A stretch of DNA of 64,000 nt from Demequina sp. NBRC 110057 (GTDB lineage Bacteria; Actinomycetota; Actinomycetes; Actinomycetales; Demequinaceae), in the NCBI RefSeq assembly GCF_002090175.1, contig NZ_BBRN01000004.1, forward strand, positions 248,001-312,000, read 5' to 3'. Below the pieces are notes generated by a model. The model saw nothing but the letters and a program-made list of their open reading frames with translations. It had not been told where the DNA came from and searched no databases. This document shows positions 42,834 through 53,464 of this stretch, in pieces (within the stretch, counting starts at the first letter, position 1; each line of letters opens with the position of its first letter). The position numbers and the translations under genes are program-made.

Positions 42834-44069
42834 TCAGGCGGAGCCGAACACCAGGGCGACGTTGTGGCCGCCGAAGCCGAACGAGTTGTTGATCGCGGCG
42901 AGCTGACCCTCGGGGAGCGCGCGCGGGGTGTCGCGCACCAGGTCGACCTCGAGCTCGGGGTCGGGCGACGTGACGTTGATGGTCGGGGGAGCGACGCGAT
43001 CCTGCAGCGCCTTGATGGTGAACACCGACTCGAGCGCGCCGGCACCGCCCAGGAGGTGGCCGGTCATCGACTTGGTGGCGCTCAGCAGCACCTGGTCGGC
43101 GTGCGAGCCGAGCAGGCCGCGGATGGCGCGCGCCTCGATCATGTCGCCCACGGGGGTGGAGGTGGCGTGCGCGTTGACGTGCGCCACGTCGGTCACCGCG
43201 AGGCCGGCGACCTCGAGCGCCTGCTGCATGGCGCGCGTCTGGCCGTGGCCCTCGGGCTCGGGGGCGGCGATGTGGTGGCCGTCGGCGGTACGGCCGATGC
43301 CGAGCAGACGCCCGTAGACCTTGGCGCCTCGTGCCTTGGCGTGAGCCTCGGACTCGAGGACCACGATGCCGGCGCCCTCACCGAGCACGAAGCCGTCGCG
43401 CTCGGTGTCGTAGGGACGCGAGGCGCCCTGCGGGTCGTCGTTGCGCTTCGACAGCGCGGCCATGGCGGCGAACGAGGAGATGGGAAGCGGGTGAATCGCC
43501 GCCTCCGTGCCGCCGCACACGACGACGTCGGCGCGGCCCTGCTGGATCATCTCGTAGCCCATGGCGATGGCCTCGGCACCGGAGGCGCAGGCGGACACGG
43601 GGGCGTGAGCGCCGGCGCGGGCGGTGAGCTCGAGCGACACGTACGCGGCGGGGGAGTTGGGCATGAGCATGGGCACGGTCATGGGAAGGACGCGCGAGGC
43701 GCCCTTCTCCTTCATCGTGTCCCAGGCGCTTAGCAGGGTCCACACGCCGCCGATGCCCGAGGAGACCACGGCGCCCAGGCGCTCGGGGTCCACCTCGGGC
43801 GATCCGGCGTCGGCCCAGGCCTCACGCGTGGCCACGACCGCCATCTGGGCGGACGGGTCCATGCGCTTGGTCTCGGGCCGGCTGAGGACCTCACTGGGCT
43901 GCACGGCGAGCTGGCCGGCGAAGTTGACGGCCATGCCGTACTTCTCGGCCCAGTCGTTGTCGAGGGTCGAGACGCCCGACCTTCCGGCCAGTGCGCCCTC
44001 CCAGGTCGAGGCGACGTCCCCGCCCAGGGGCGAGGTCGTTCCGAGTCCGGTGACGACGACTTCAGTCAT
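42834..44069 (-). CDS. fabF: Beta-ketoacyl-ACP synthase II
   Basis: This 411-residue condensing enzyme elongates acyl-ACP with malonyl-ACP in type II fatty acid synthesis. The catalytic triad is visible: C161 in VSACASGAEAIAMG, a His in HVNAHATSTPVGD and another in KSMTGHLLGGAGALE. The N-terminus VVVTGLGTTSPLG and C-terminal NNSFGFGGHNVALVF are typical. It is the last gene of fabD-fabH-acpP-fabF, 40 bases after acpP. Expression is expected to follow FasR. Confidence 0.95.
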   Translation of the reverse strand: MTEVVVTGLGTTSPLGGDVASTWEGALAGRSGVSTLDNDWAEKYGMAVNFAGQLAVQPSEVLSRPETKRMDPSAQMAVVATREAWADAGSPEVDPERLGAVVSSGIGGVWTLLSAWDTMKEKGASRVLPMTVPMLMPNSPAAYVSLELTARAGAHAPVSACASGAEAIAMGYEMIQQGRADVVVCGGTEAAIHPLPISSFAAMAALSKRNDDPQGASRPYDTERDGFVLGEGAGIVVLESEAHAKARGAKVYGRLLGIGRTADGHHIAAPEPEGHGQTRAMQQALEVAGLAVTDVAHVNAHATSTPVGDMIEARAIRGLLGSHADQVLLSATKSMTGHLLGGAGALESVFTIKALQDRVAPPTINVTSPDPELEVDLVRDTPRALPEGQLAAINNSFGFGGHNVALVFGSA

Positions 44070-44109
44070 GTGCAGCTCCAGTGATGGTCGAACAGGGGGA
44101 CGGGGACGC

Positions 44110-44355
44110 TTAGTTCTGCGCGCCCTCGATGAACTTCACGGCGTCGCCGACGGTGGTCAGGTTCTTGACCTCCTCGTCGGGGATGCGCACGTCGAACTTC
44201 TCCTCGGCGAGGGTGACGATGGTCATCATCGACAGCGAGTCGATGTCGAGGTCGTCGGTGAAGGACTTCTCGGCGGTCACCTCGGCGGCGTCCAGACCGG
44301 TCTCCTCGGCGACGATCTCGGCCAGGCCGGCGAGGATCTCGTTGGTGTCAGCCAT
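44110..44355 (-). CDS. acpP: Acyl carrier protein
   Basis: This 81-residue carrier protein holds the growing fatty acid on a phosphopantetheine arm attached to S40 in DDLDIDSLSMM. It is acidic and four-helical, with the typical third helix region EEKFDVRIPDEEVKNLTTVGD. It starts at ATG 44355, 81 bases downstream of fabH, with a purine-rich ribosome site (AAGGAGACAC on the minus strand). Confidence 0.96.
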   Translation of the reverse strand: MADTNEILAGLAEIVAEETGLDAAEVTAEKSFTDDLDIDSLSMMTIVTLAEEKFDVRIPDEEVKNLTTVGDAVKFIEGAQN

Positions 44356-44436
44356 GCTGTGTCTCCTTGTGTAGGGGGTGATGCGGACGCATCGTGTTCG
44401 TGTGGAACGTCTGTGACTCTATGACGGCGGTCCCGC

Positions 44437-45435
44437 TCAGGGCAGGACCACCACCTGCGCGGCGTAGACCAGTCCGGCGCCGAAGCCGATCTGCAGGGCG
44501 AGGTCGCCGGCCTTCACCTGGCCGTCGCGGTAGAGGCGCTCGGTGGCGAGCGGGATCGACGCCGCGGACGTGTTGCCCGAGTCGACGATGTCCTTGCCTA
44601 CCACGACAGTGTCGGGAAGGCCGATCTGCTTCACCATCTGGTCGATGATGCGCACGTTTGCCTGGTGGGGGATGAAGGCCTTGATGTCGGCGGGCGTGAC
44701 GCCCGCCGCCTCGATGGCCTCGAGCGCGATGGGGGCCATCTTGAAGGACGCCCACTTGAACACGCTCGGGCCCTCCTGGAAGAGGGTGGGGAACGGCGTG
44801 TCGCGGTTGTCGCGCACGTCGAGCCAGGACGAGGTCTGGCGGATGAGCTGCGCGCCCGAGCCGTCGGAGCCCCAGACGGTGGGGCCGATGCCGGGGGTGT
44901 CGGAGGCGCCGATGACGACGGCGCCGGCGGCGTCGCCGAGCAGGTAGGAGATGGAGCGGTCGGCGGGGTCGACGTAGTCGCTCATCTTTTCCGCGCCGAT
45001 CACGAGCACGTTGCGGGCGGTGCCAGCGCGCACGAAGGCGTCCGCCTGCGCGATGCCGTAGCAGTAGCCGGCGCAGGCGGCCGAGATGTCGTACGCCGCG
45101 GCGGTGATGCCAAGGCGGTCGGCCACGATGGGGGCGCCGCCGGGGGTCATGTGCGGGTAGGTGATGGTCGACAGGATGACGGCGTCAATCTCGTCGACGG
45201 CGATGCCTGCCTTCGCGATGGCGTCGCGCGCGGCGGCCTCACTGAGGTCGAGCACCGAGGTGTCCTTGTCCGCGCGCACGCGGGTCGCGATCCCGGTCAT
45301 CTTGCGGATCCACTCGTCCGAGGAGTTGATCGGCTCGATGAGGTCCTCGTTGGGGACGGCGTTCTCGCCTCGGGACACGCCCAGGCCGAGGATGCGCGAG
45401 AACTCGGGCCCGCGCTTGATGTTGAGGGTGGTCAC
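44437..45435 (-). CDS. fabH: Beta-ketoacyl-ACP synthase III
   Basis: This 332-residue enzyme starts fatty acid chains by condensing an acyl-CoA with malonyl-ACP; in actinobacteria branched acyl-CoA primers are usual. The catalytic residues are C121 in DISAACAGYCYG, a His in FIPHQANVRII and an Asn in DSGNTSAASIPLA. The open frame continues upstream, but the GTG at 45435 overlaps the fabD stop (GTGA) and follows the ribosome site GGAGGAG. It is therefore chosen as the start. Confidence 0.95.
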   Translation of the reverse strand: MTTLNIKRGPEFSRILGLGVSRGENAVPNEDLIEPINSSDEWIRKMTGIATRVRADKDTSVLDLSEAAARDAIAKAGIAVDEIDAVILSTITYPHMTPGGAPIVADRLGITAAAYDISAACAGYCYGIAQADAFVRAGTARNVLVIGAEKMSDYVDPADRSISYLLGDAAGAVVIGASDTPGIGPTVWGSDGSGAQLIRQTSSWLDVRDNRDTPFPTLFQEGPSVFKWASFKMAPIALEAIEAAGVTPADIKAFIPHQANVRIIDQMVKQIGLPDTVVVGKDIVDSGNTSAASIPLATERLYRDGQVKAGDLALQIGFGAGLVYAAQVVVLP

Positions 45436-46346
45436 GCGTGCTCCTCCAGCAGCGCCTTCGCGGCGTCGAGGTCGTCGGGGGACTTGAGGGCGACGGCGGG
45501 GATGCCCTTGAGCGAGCGCTTCGCGAGCCCGGTGAGGACGCCGCCGGGTGCCACCTCGATGATGCCGGTGACGCCGAGGTCGAGCATACGGGCCTGGCAC
45601 AGGTCCCAGCGGACCGGGCTCGCCACCTGGCGCACGATGCGCGTCAGCGCGTCGGCGCCATCCGTCACGACCTCGCCGTCGGCGTTCGACAGCAGGGTTG
45701 CGGTGGGGGCTGCGGGGGAGATGGCCGACGCCGCGGCCTCCAGCGCCGCGATGGCCGGCTCCATGTAGGCCGTGTGGAACGCGCCGGCCACCTGGAGCTC
45801 GATGACGCGGGCACGCGCGGGGGCATCGGCGATGAGCGCCTCGATGCCCGCCTTGGAGCCCGCTGCCACGATCTGCCCGCCGCCGTTCATGTTCGCGGGG
45901 GTGAGCCCGAGGGCCTCGAGGCGCTCGAGCACCTCGGCCTCGACGCCGCCGAGCACGGCGGCCATGGAGGTGGGCTCCGATGCTGCCGCGGCGGCCGCCA
46001 TCGCGTCGCCTCGCACCGTCACTAGCCGCACGGCCTCGGCATCGGTGACGACGCCCGCGAGTGCCGCGGCGCCGAGTTCGCCGACGGAGTGGCCGGCGAC
46101 GATGCCCGGGGTGGCGTCGCCGAGTACGGCGCGCCCGGTGGCGATGGCCGATGCGACGAGCAGCGGCTGGGCGATTGCGGTGTCGCGGATGGTGTCGGCA
46201 TCGGACGTGGTGCCGTGGGCCAGGAGGTCGACCTTGGTGGCTTCCGACAATGCGCCGAGCGTCGCGGCGACCTCGTCGATCTCAAGCCAGGGGGTCAGCA
46301 TCCCGGGGGTCTGGGCGCCCTGTCCGGGGCAGAGGACGGCAATCAT
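45432..46346 (-). CDS. fabD: Malonyl-CoA:ACP transacylase
   Basis: This 304-residue enzyme moves malonyl groups from CoA to ACP. The nucleophile elbow is S87 in GIVAGHSVGELG, with CPGQGAQTPGM at the N-terminus and the conserved His in QVAGAFHTAYMEPA. Two start codons are possible: ATG 46346 (preferred; seven bases after a CATGCT box on the minus strand) and ATG 46358 (four residues longer). It is the first gene of the fab operon, directly downstream of fasR. Confidence 0.93.
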   Translation of the reverse strand: MIAVLCPGQGAQTPGMLTPWLEIDEVAATLGALSEATKVDLLAHGTTSDADTIRDTAIAQPLLVASAIATGRAVLGDATPGIVAGHSVGELGAAALAGVVTDAEAVRLVTVRGDAMAAAAAASEPTSMAAVLGGVEAEVLERLEALGLTPANMNGGGQIVAAGSKAGIEALIADAPARARVIELQVAGAFHTAYMEPAIAALEAAASAISPAAPTATLLSNADGEVVTDGADALTRIVRQVASPVRWDLCQARMLDLGVTGIIEVAPGGVLTGLAKRSLKGIPAVALKSPDDLDAAKALLEEHA

Positions 46347-46412
46347 GCTTCCAAGCATGGCCCACGGCGGGGCGGTCTCACCGCCATTGCCTCACGGATT
46401 CGGGCGGCCAGA

Positions 46413-46431
46413 TTTGTGGGTGTCCTACAAA
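46413..46431. promoter_or_regulatory. Candidate operator before fabD (FasR site?)
   Basis: The 19-base near-perfect palindrome TTTGTGGGTGTCCTACAAA spans the last codons of fasR and lies about 70-85 bases before fabD. In a very GC-rich genome an AT-ended palindrome at the fab promoter is conspicuous. FasR is the obvious candidate binder, but this is inference. Confidence 0.5.
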
Positions 46432-47594
46432 CGCGGGCGTCGGGCGTCGCGGAGCCTGCCGAGCTTGAACGCGGTCTCGAGGACGTGGGCGTCGCGGTGA
46501 GCGAGAACGTCCCATCCGGTCAGTTCGGCGACCTTGCGCAGCCGATAGCGCACGGTGTTGGCGTGCACAAACATGGTGCGCGCGGCGACCTCGAGCGAGC
46601 GCCCGCAGTCGAGGTAGGTGGCGACGGTCTCCTGCAGGGATCCGCCCGCGCGGGTGATGGGGTCGTACGCGATGGCGATGAGGCGTTCGCGCGCTGCCGC
46701 GTCTCCCACGAGGACGCGCTCGGGGAGGAGCTCGTCCGCCCCGACGGGCCGCGGGGCCAGCGACCAGGCGGGTGCAGCGGCGACGCCGGCGACGGCCGCG
46801 CGGGTGGCGCGCGCCACCTCGACGAGGGTGATGGCGGAGGGGCCGAGGACCACGGGTCCGGGACCGAAGGACGTCAGCAGGCTTCGCGTGAGCTCGGCGT
46901 GGTCGCCGTCGGACCGTGCGATGACAATGAGGTCCTCTCCGTGGATGCCCACGAGCGCGCCCGGTGCCGCGCGCCTCAGCGTGCGCCGGAGCTCCGCCGA
47001 CTGCACCTCGCCGAGGGCTCCGTCGGTGGTACCCACCATGACCAGCGTGGGGCCGGCGTTCCAGCCCAGCGCGGCGGCGCGGGAGGGAAGGTCGTCGTCG
47101 ACCTCGCCGCGGACCAGCGCGTCGACGACGAGCGCCTCGAGCCGCGCATCCCACGCGCCGCGGGACTCGGCGGCACGGGCGTAGACCTCGGCTGCAGAGA
47201 ACGCGATCTCGCGTGAGTAGAGAAGGATCGCCTGGCGGACCTCGACCTCGTTGCCGGGGGAGGCGAAGTCGTCCGAGTGGCTTTCGACCACCTCGACGAC
47301 GGTGCGCACGATCGACAGGGTGTGCTGGAGGGACACGGAGCGCGTCAGTTCCGGGGGAGCGGCGGCGAAGACCTCGGTGGCACTGCGGTGGCTGTGCTGC
47401 GGGTCCGCGTACCAGGCGACGAAGGAGGAGATGCCGGCCTGGGCGACGATGCCGACCCACGAACGTTCCTCGGCGGGCAGCGCCTTGAACCACGGGTAGT
47501 CGGCGTCCAGGCGGCGCAGCGCCGCGGTCGAGAGGCGACCTGTCGCGGCCCTGAGGCGACGCAGCGTCTCTGCGCGCGCCGGTGTCTGAGCCAT
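46425..47594 (-). CDS. fasR: PucR-family transcriptional regulator of fatty acid synthesis
   Basis: This 389-residue regulator has a C-terminal PucR-type helix-turn-helix (TYLDCGRSLEVAARTMFVHA and NTVRYRLRKVAELTG, about residues 325-362). The large N-terminal region has the GGDEF-like/CdaR middle domain pattern. In Streptomyces, FasR, encoded just upstream of fabD-fabH-acpP-fabF, activates that operon. The same gene order here supports the same role. The effector is probably an acyl-CoA or acyl-ACP. It starts at ATG 47594 and ends 79 bases before fabD, so the two may be partly co-transcribed. Confidence 0.88.
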   Translation of the reverse strand: MAQTPARAETLRRLRAATGRLSTAALRRLDADYPWFKALPAEERSWVGIVAQAGISSFVAWYADPQHSHRSATEVFAAAPPELTRSVSLQHTLSIVRTVVEVVESHSDDFASPGNEVEVRQAILLYSREIAFSAAEVYARAAESRGAWDARLEALVVDALVRGEVDDDLPSRAAALGWNAGPTLVMVGTTDGALGEVQSAELRRTLRRAAPGALVGIHGEDLIVIARSDGDHAELTRSLLTSFGPGPVVLGPSAITLVEVARATRAAVAGVAAAPAWSLAPRPVGADELLPERVLVGDAAARERLIAIAYDPITRAGGSLQETVATYLDCGRSLEVAARTMFVHANTVRYRLRKVAELTGWDVLAHRDAHVLETAFKLGRLRDARRPRL

Positions 47595-47723
47595 GGTGGA
47601 AGCATACGGCCGGATTGTGGATCATCGACAACGCCGACGGCGAGTGTGCGGGGTGCGACGCGCCGGTTGCGGGACTGCGCGCACCGCACGGGTTAGCGTG
47701 ACGTCAGACGGAAGGAGCCGCCT

Positions 47724-49034
47724 GTGTCCCCTCGCCCGAAGCCTCTGGTGGGAGCCCTGCTGGGGCTCGCGCTCGGCGTGATCGTGTCGGCATTGCTGTG
47801 GATCCTGGGGGTGACGCCGCCCGACAGGCTCCCGCTGTTCGGGATCCTCGCCGTCTCGACCTTGGTGGGCTCGACCCTCACCACCCTCGCCTTCCGGCGC
47901 GCGGCCGGGCGGTATCTCGCCGTGGTGGTGCTGTGCGCGGTGGCGGCCGGGGTGGCGCTCACCGGCATCCCGGAGTTCACCGGCAACGGGGACCTCTCGG
48001 AGGGGTGTCACGTGTCCGCGACCTCCTCGCTCGAGACGGAACCGGTCACGCCTGAGGGCACGTCGCCGACCGATCCCTTCGACATGACTCAGACCGACAC
48101 CGTGGCGTGGACCGCGACCACCGACGGCGAGCTCGTCGAGGCATCGCCCAGCGTGGCGCTCATGATCGGCGGTTTCGCGGTCCCCCTGTGGAACGGCCAG
48201 ACGGCGTACGACGGGGTGCTCGACCTCGCGGGCGAGGACTCGGTCGCGGAGCGCGAGGATGTGGTGCGCGACGCCGTGGGCATCACGCTCACGGGCACGT
48301 ATCACCTGGCGGGACAGCTCGACGGAGCCATGGGAGGCTGCACGGCCGATGCGTACCTGCGGGTGGCCAGCGACGGCGCCTTCGGCGGGCTGCTTCCCGT
48401 GCTGCTGTGGATCCTGCTCGCCGTCGTCGTGGTCGGTATCGCGGTCGTGTCCGGGGCGGTCGCGCGGTCGATCCGCCAGGCGCGTCGCGCGCAGCCGCTA
48501 ACGGACACGCTCACCACGACGGGCGGGACCTCCCGCGTCGTCCCGACTTCGGGCTCCCTCGCGGCGGTACCCGAGCAGTCGACGGGCGAGCCTCCCGCCA
48601 GCCGCTCGCGGAGGGAGGCCGCAGCGGGTGTGGCCGATGCGCGCCGCGACTCGCCGCGCGAGGCCAGCTCGTCACGCGACAAGGGTGATGGTGGCGGCTC
48701 GTCGACGTCGGGCAGGGACACTGGCTCGGGCAAGGCGGGCCGACGGGACGGGGCCTCGCGCGACGCCGTGACCTCCCGCGGCGACGGGGGAGGCATCGAG
48801 AACAGAGCCGAGCAGAGCGACGCCGTGGCCGCCGACGAGGCCCCGGACGAGCGGCAGCACGACGACGTGGCGGAGCCTCCGGTGGCGGAGACGGTGCCCG
48901 TCTTCATCGACCGCGACGACGAGCCTCACGAGGTCCCCGAGGAGCCGTCAACCGAGGCGCCTGTCGACCCGGACGGCGAGCCGGACGACGACACGCGAGA
49001 GACGCGCCGCGTCGAGGGGGACAGGGACGCCTGA
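47724..49034 (+). CDS. Membrane protein of unknown function with long charged tail
   Basis: This 436-residue protein is not recognised as a named family. Three hydrophobic helices occupy about residues 8-30, 37-55 and 63-82. An extracytoplasmic region with two cysteines (GCHVSAT and GGCTADAY, possible disulfide) is followed by a fourth helix (LLPVLLWILLAVVVVGIAVV, about 223-246). The remaining 190 residues are a disordered Ser/Arg/Asp/Glu-rich cytoplasmic tail with low-complexity repeats. The GTG start follows GGAAGGAG, and a TAGCGT box (47694-47699) gives a short leader. It is divergent from fasR and convergent with aceE. Confidence 0.72.
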   Translation: MSPRPKPLVGALLGLALGVIVSALLWILGVTPPDRLPLFGILAVSTLVGSTLTTLAFRRAAGRYLAVVVLCAVAAGVALTGIPEFTGNGDLSEGCHVSATSSLETEPVTPEGTSPTDPFDMTQTDTVAWTATTDGELVEASPSVALMIGGFAVPLWNGQTAYDGVLDLAGEDSVAEREDVVRDAVGITLTGTYHLAGQLDGAMGGCTADAYLRVASDGAFGGLLPVLLWILLAVVVVGIAVVSGAVARSIRQARRAQPLTDTLTTTGGTSRVVPTSGSLAAVPEQSTGEPPASRSRREAAAGVADARRDSPREASSSRDKGDGGGSSTSGRDTGSGKAGRRDGASRDAVTSRGDGGGIENRAEQSDAVAADEAPDERQHDDVAEPPVAETVPVFIDRDDEPHEVPEEPSTEAPVDPDGEPDDDTRETRRVEGDRDA

Positions 49035-49073
49035 CCCGGCGACCGCATCGGCCCCCGCACTGCACCGGAAACG

Positions 49074-49111
49074 ACGAAGCCCGTCCTCGCCGAGGCGAGG
49101 ACGGGCTTCGT
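49074..49111. terminator. Bidirectional terminator between the membrane protein gene and aceE
   Basis: Perfect 17-base arms (ACGAAGCCCGTCCTCGC and its complement) have a CGAG loop. The A-containing and T-containing ends serve both convergent genes. Confidence 0.88.
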
Positions 49112-49127
49112 GCTGTGCGGTGAGCGC

Positions 49128-51839
<2,712 letters not shown>

Positions 51840-52012
51840 CAGAGAACTTCCTCTCAGGCGCAGGGGTAGCAGCGCCCTATCAGTTGGAGGGTGGGGAGCG
51901 GTGTTCACCGCCTCATCCGACTCATTCTGTCGAGTCTCGAGTCTATTGTCACGCCAGGGCGGTTCGGGACCGCTGGCGCGCGGCGCCATTGCCACCGCAT
52001 CGACGCGGGCTC

Positions 52013-52018
52013 TACGCT
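52013..52018 (+). promoter_or_regulatory. -10 box of the DUF3052-peroxiredoxin operon
   Basis: TACGCT gives a leader of about 48 bases with a GC-rich hairpin (GCGCGCGGTCCCGCGCGC, around 52027-52044) and the ribosome site GAGAGGAG before GTG 52073. The rest of the 233-base divergent gap before aceE shows a repeated GACTCGAG/GAGTC half-site (around 51927-51947) that may be an operator. Confidence 0.5.
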
Positions 52019-52072
52019 GGACCCCAGCGCGCGGTCCCGCGCGCGTTTGTCTACGAGAGGAGCGTCACCGCT

Positions 52073-52501
52073 GTGGCGACACAGGAAGGTGCGGACGTGG
52101 CCGATGCAGGCCTCACCGCCCGGTTTGACCTGACCAAGGGAATGGTCCTGCAGGAGTTCGGCTACGACAACGACGTGGACGAGGCCCTGCGCGCCGCTCT
52201 CGCGGAAGCCACGGGGGAGGAGCTCGTCGACGAGGACTACGGAGACGTCACTGACGGCGTCGTCCTGTGGTTCCGCGACGGCGACGACGATCTGGCCGAT
52301 CTGCTGATGGACGTGCAGTCCCTCCTCGACGATGGCGGCAAGGTGTGGCTGTTCACGCCCAAGGCCGGCACCAAGGGCCACGTGCTCCCGGGCGACGTCC
52401 AGGAGGCGTCCTCGCTTGCCGGGCTTCACGGCACCTCGACCTTCGTGGTCGGCGAGGGCTGGTCCTGCACCCGCCTCGTCGACAAGGGTTGGCAGAAGTG
52501 A
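52073..52501 (+). CDS. DUF3052 family protein
   Basis: This 142-residue acidic protein of the actinobacterial DUF3052 family has no assigned function. The core reads MVLQEFGYDNDVDEALRAAL, DGVVLWFRDGDDDLADLL and DGGKVWLFTPKAGTKGHVLP, compatible with a Rossmann-like fold. It lies opposite aceE and is coupled by a GTGA overlap to the peroxiredoxin gene. This pairing suggests a shared role in oxidative stress, which is inference. Confidence 0.87.
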   Translation: MATQEGADVADAGLTARFDLTKGMVLQEFGYDNDVDEALRAALAEATGEELVDEDYGDVTDGVVLWFRDGDDDLADLLMDVQSLLDDGGKVWLFTPKAGTKGHVLPGDVQEASSLAGLHGTSTFVVGEGWSCTRLVDKGWQK

Positions 52502-52959
52502 CGGCGCCCGCGGTCGGTGAGGCCGCGCCGGCGATCAGCCTCATCGACCAGCACGGCCGCCACGTCACGCTTGCCGACTTCGCCGGTACCCCGCTGCTGC
52601 TCGTGTTCGTCCCGTTCGCGTTCTCGGACACCTGCACCAACGAGCTCATCGAGCTGCGTGACGCGGGCCCGTTGTCGGAGGACAAGGAAGTGGCCGTGGC
52701 GATCGTCTCGTGCGATTCGCTGTACACGATGAAGGCCTGGGGCGACGCTCACGCGTTCGACCAGTCTCTGCTGAGCGACTTCTGGCCTCACGGTGAGGCC
52801 GCTCGCGCCTACGGCGTCTTCAGCGAGGACAAGGGACTCGCGACGCGTGGCACCTTCCTCATCGACGGGGAAGGCACCGTGCGTTGGCGCGTGCTGAACC
52901 CGACCGGCGAGGCGCGCGCGATCGACGACTACCGCGAGGCCATCGCGCAGCTCGTCTGA
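52498..52959 (+). CDS. Peroxiredoxin (AhpE/Bcp-type)
   Basis: This 153-residue thiol peroxidase reduces hydrogen peroxide and organic peroxides. The peroxidatic cysteine is C46 in VPFAFSDTCTNEL, with the typical preceding Pro and Phe. A second cysteine, C72 (VSCDSLYTM), may or may not be resolving. The region RGTFLIDGEGTVRWRV is conserved. It resembles mycobacterial AhpE. The GTG start overlaps the DUF3052 stop. Confidence 0.88.
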   Translation: MTAPAVGEAAPAISLIDQHGRHVTLADFAGTPLLLVFVPFAFSDTCTNELIELRDAGPLSEDKEVAVAIVSCDSLYTMKAWGDAHAFDQSLLSDFWPHGEAARAYGVFSEDKGLATRGTFLIDGEGTVRWRVLNPTGEARAIDDYREAIAQLV

Positions 52960-52960
52960 T

Positions 52961-53236
52961 TCAGACGCTCCACTCCCAGAGTGCGCGCGCGGCCTCGGTC
53001 GCGGTCCTGAACCGCTTCCACGCGCCGTCGCGCTCGACGACCCACCCGCCCGGCACACGGCGCACCTCATAGGCGCCGCCCGGGCGGGTGATGGTCGCCC
53101 ACCGTCCGGGCATCGCCAGCCGCGACACGAGCGACGCCATCGCGGATTCCGTCGCGACCGCGCACGGCGCGGATCCAGGGTCCGACCAGCGGGGGGTGAT
53201 TCCTGTGGTGGATGGTGCGATCAGGGTGGCGGTCAT
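52961..53236 (-). CDS. Small hypothetical protein
   Basis: This 91-residue protein is of unknown function. After a Thr/Ser/Pro-rich start comes a small domain with GAYEVRRVPGGWVVERDGAWKR, whose strand-turn-strand pattern recalls small KTSC- or DUF-type domains. The C-terminus EAARALWEWSV is helical. The ATG at 53236 follows AAGGAGACGTC, a good ribosome site. It is convergent with the peroxiredoxin gene, whose stop is one base away. Confidence 0.65.
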   Translation of the reverse strand: MTATLIAPSTTGITPRWSDPGSAPCAVATESAMASLVSRLAMPGRWATITRPGGAYEVRRVPGGWVVERDGAWKRFRTATEAARALWEWSV

Positions 53237-53329
53237 GACGTCTCCTTCCGTCTGATCACAGACTCGCAGGAGGGTCTGACATCGCGGCGGCATCGACGTG
53301 GTGGCCGATGCGCCACAATGGTTCCCCTG

Positions 53330-53403
53330 GGGCCCTTAGCTCAGTTGGTTAGAGCACTGCGTTTACACCGCAGGTGTCGTCGGTTCGAGTCCGGCAGGGC
53401 CCA
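53330..53403 (+). tRNA. tRNA-Val (anticodon TAC)
   Basis: This 74-base tRNA has acceptor GGGCCCT paired with AGGGCCC and discriminator A, anticodon stem CTGCG/CGCAG with loop TTTACAC (TAC), and T-arm TCGGTTCGAGTCCGG. A terminator hairpin follows eleven bases downstream. Confidence 0.95.
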
Positions 53404-53413
53404 CCTCAACAGC

Positions 53414-53446
53414 AGCGGGGCACGGCCATGGTGGCCGTGCCCCGCT
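53414..53446 (+). terminator. Terminator after tRNA-Val
   Basis: Perfect 15-base arms (AGCGGGGCACGGCCA and its complement) with a three-base loop are followed by CGCTTGT. It may also stop the convergent YhgE operon from the other side. Confidence 0.85.
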
Positions 53447-53464
53447 CGCTTGTCGCCCGGATGA

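Noticed and set aside
47640..47700. A fourth copy of the 88-base repeat upstream of the membrane protein gene
   Set aside because: Only a short match (GTGCGGGG, then CGACGCGCCGG) is present; the GTGAC/GTCAC arms are missing, so it was not counted.
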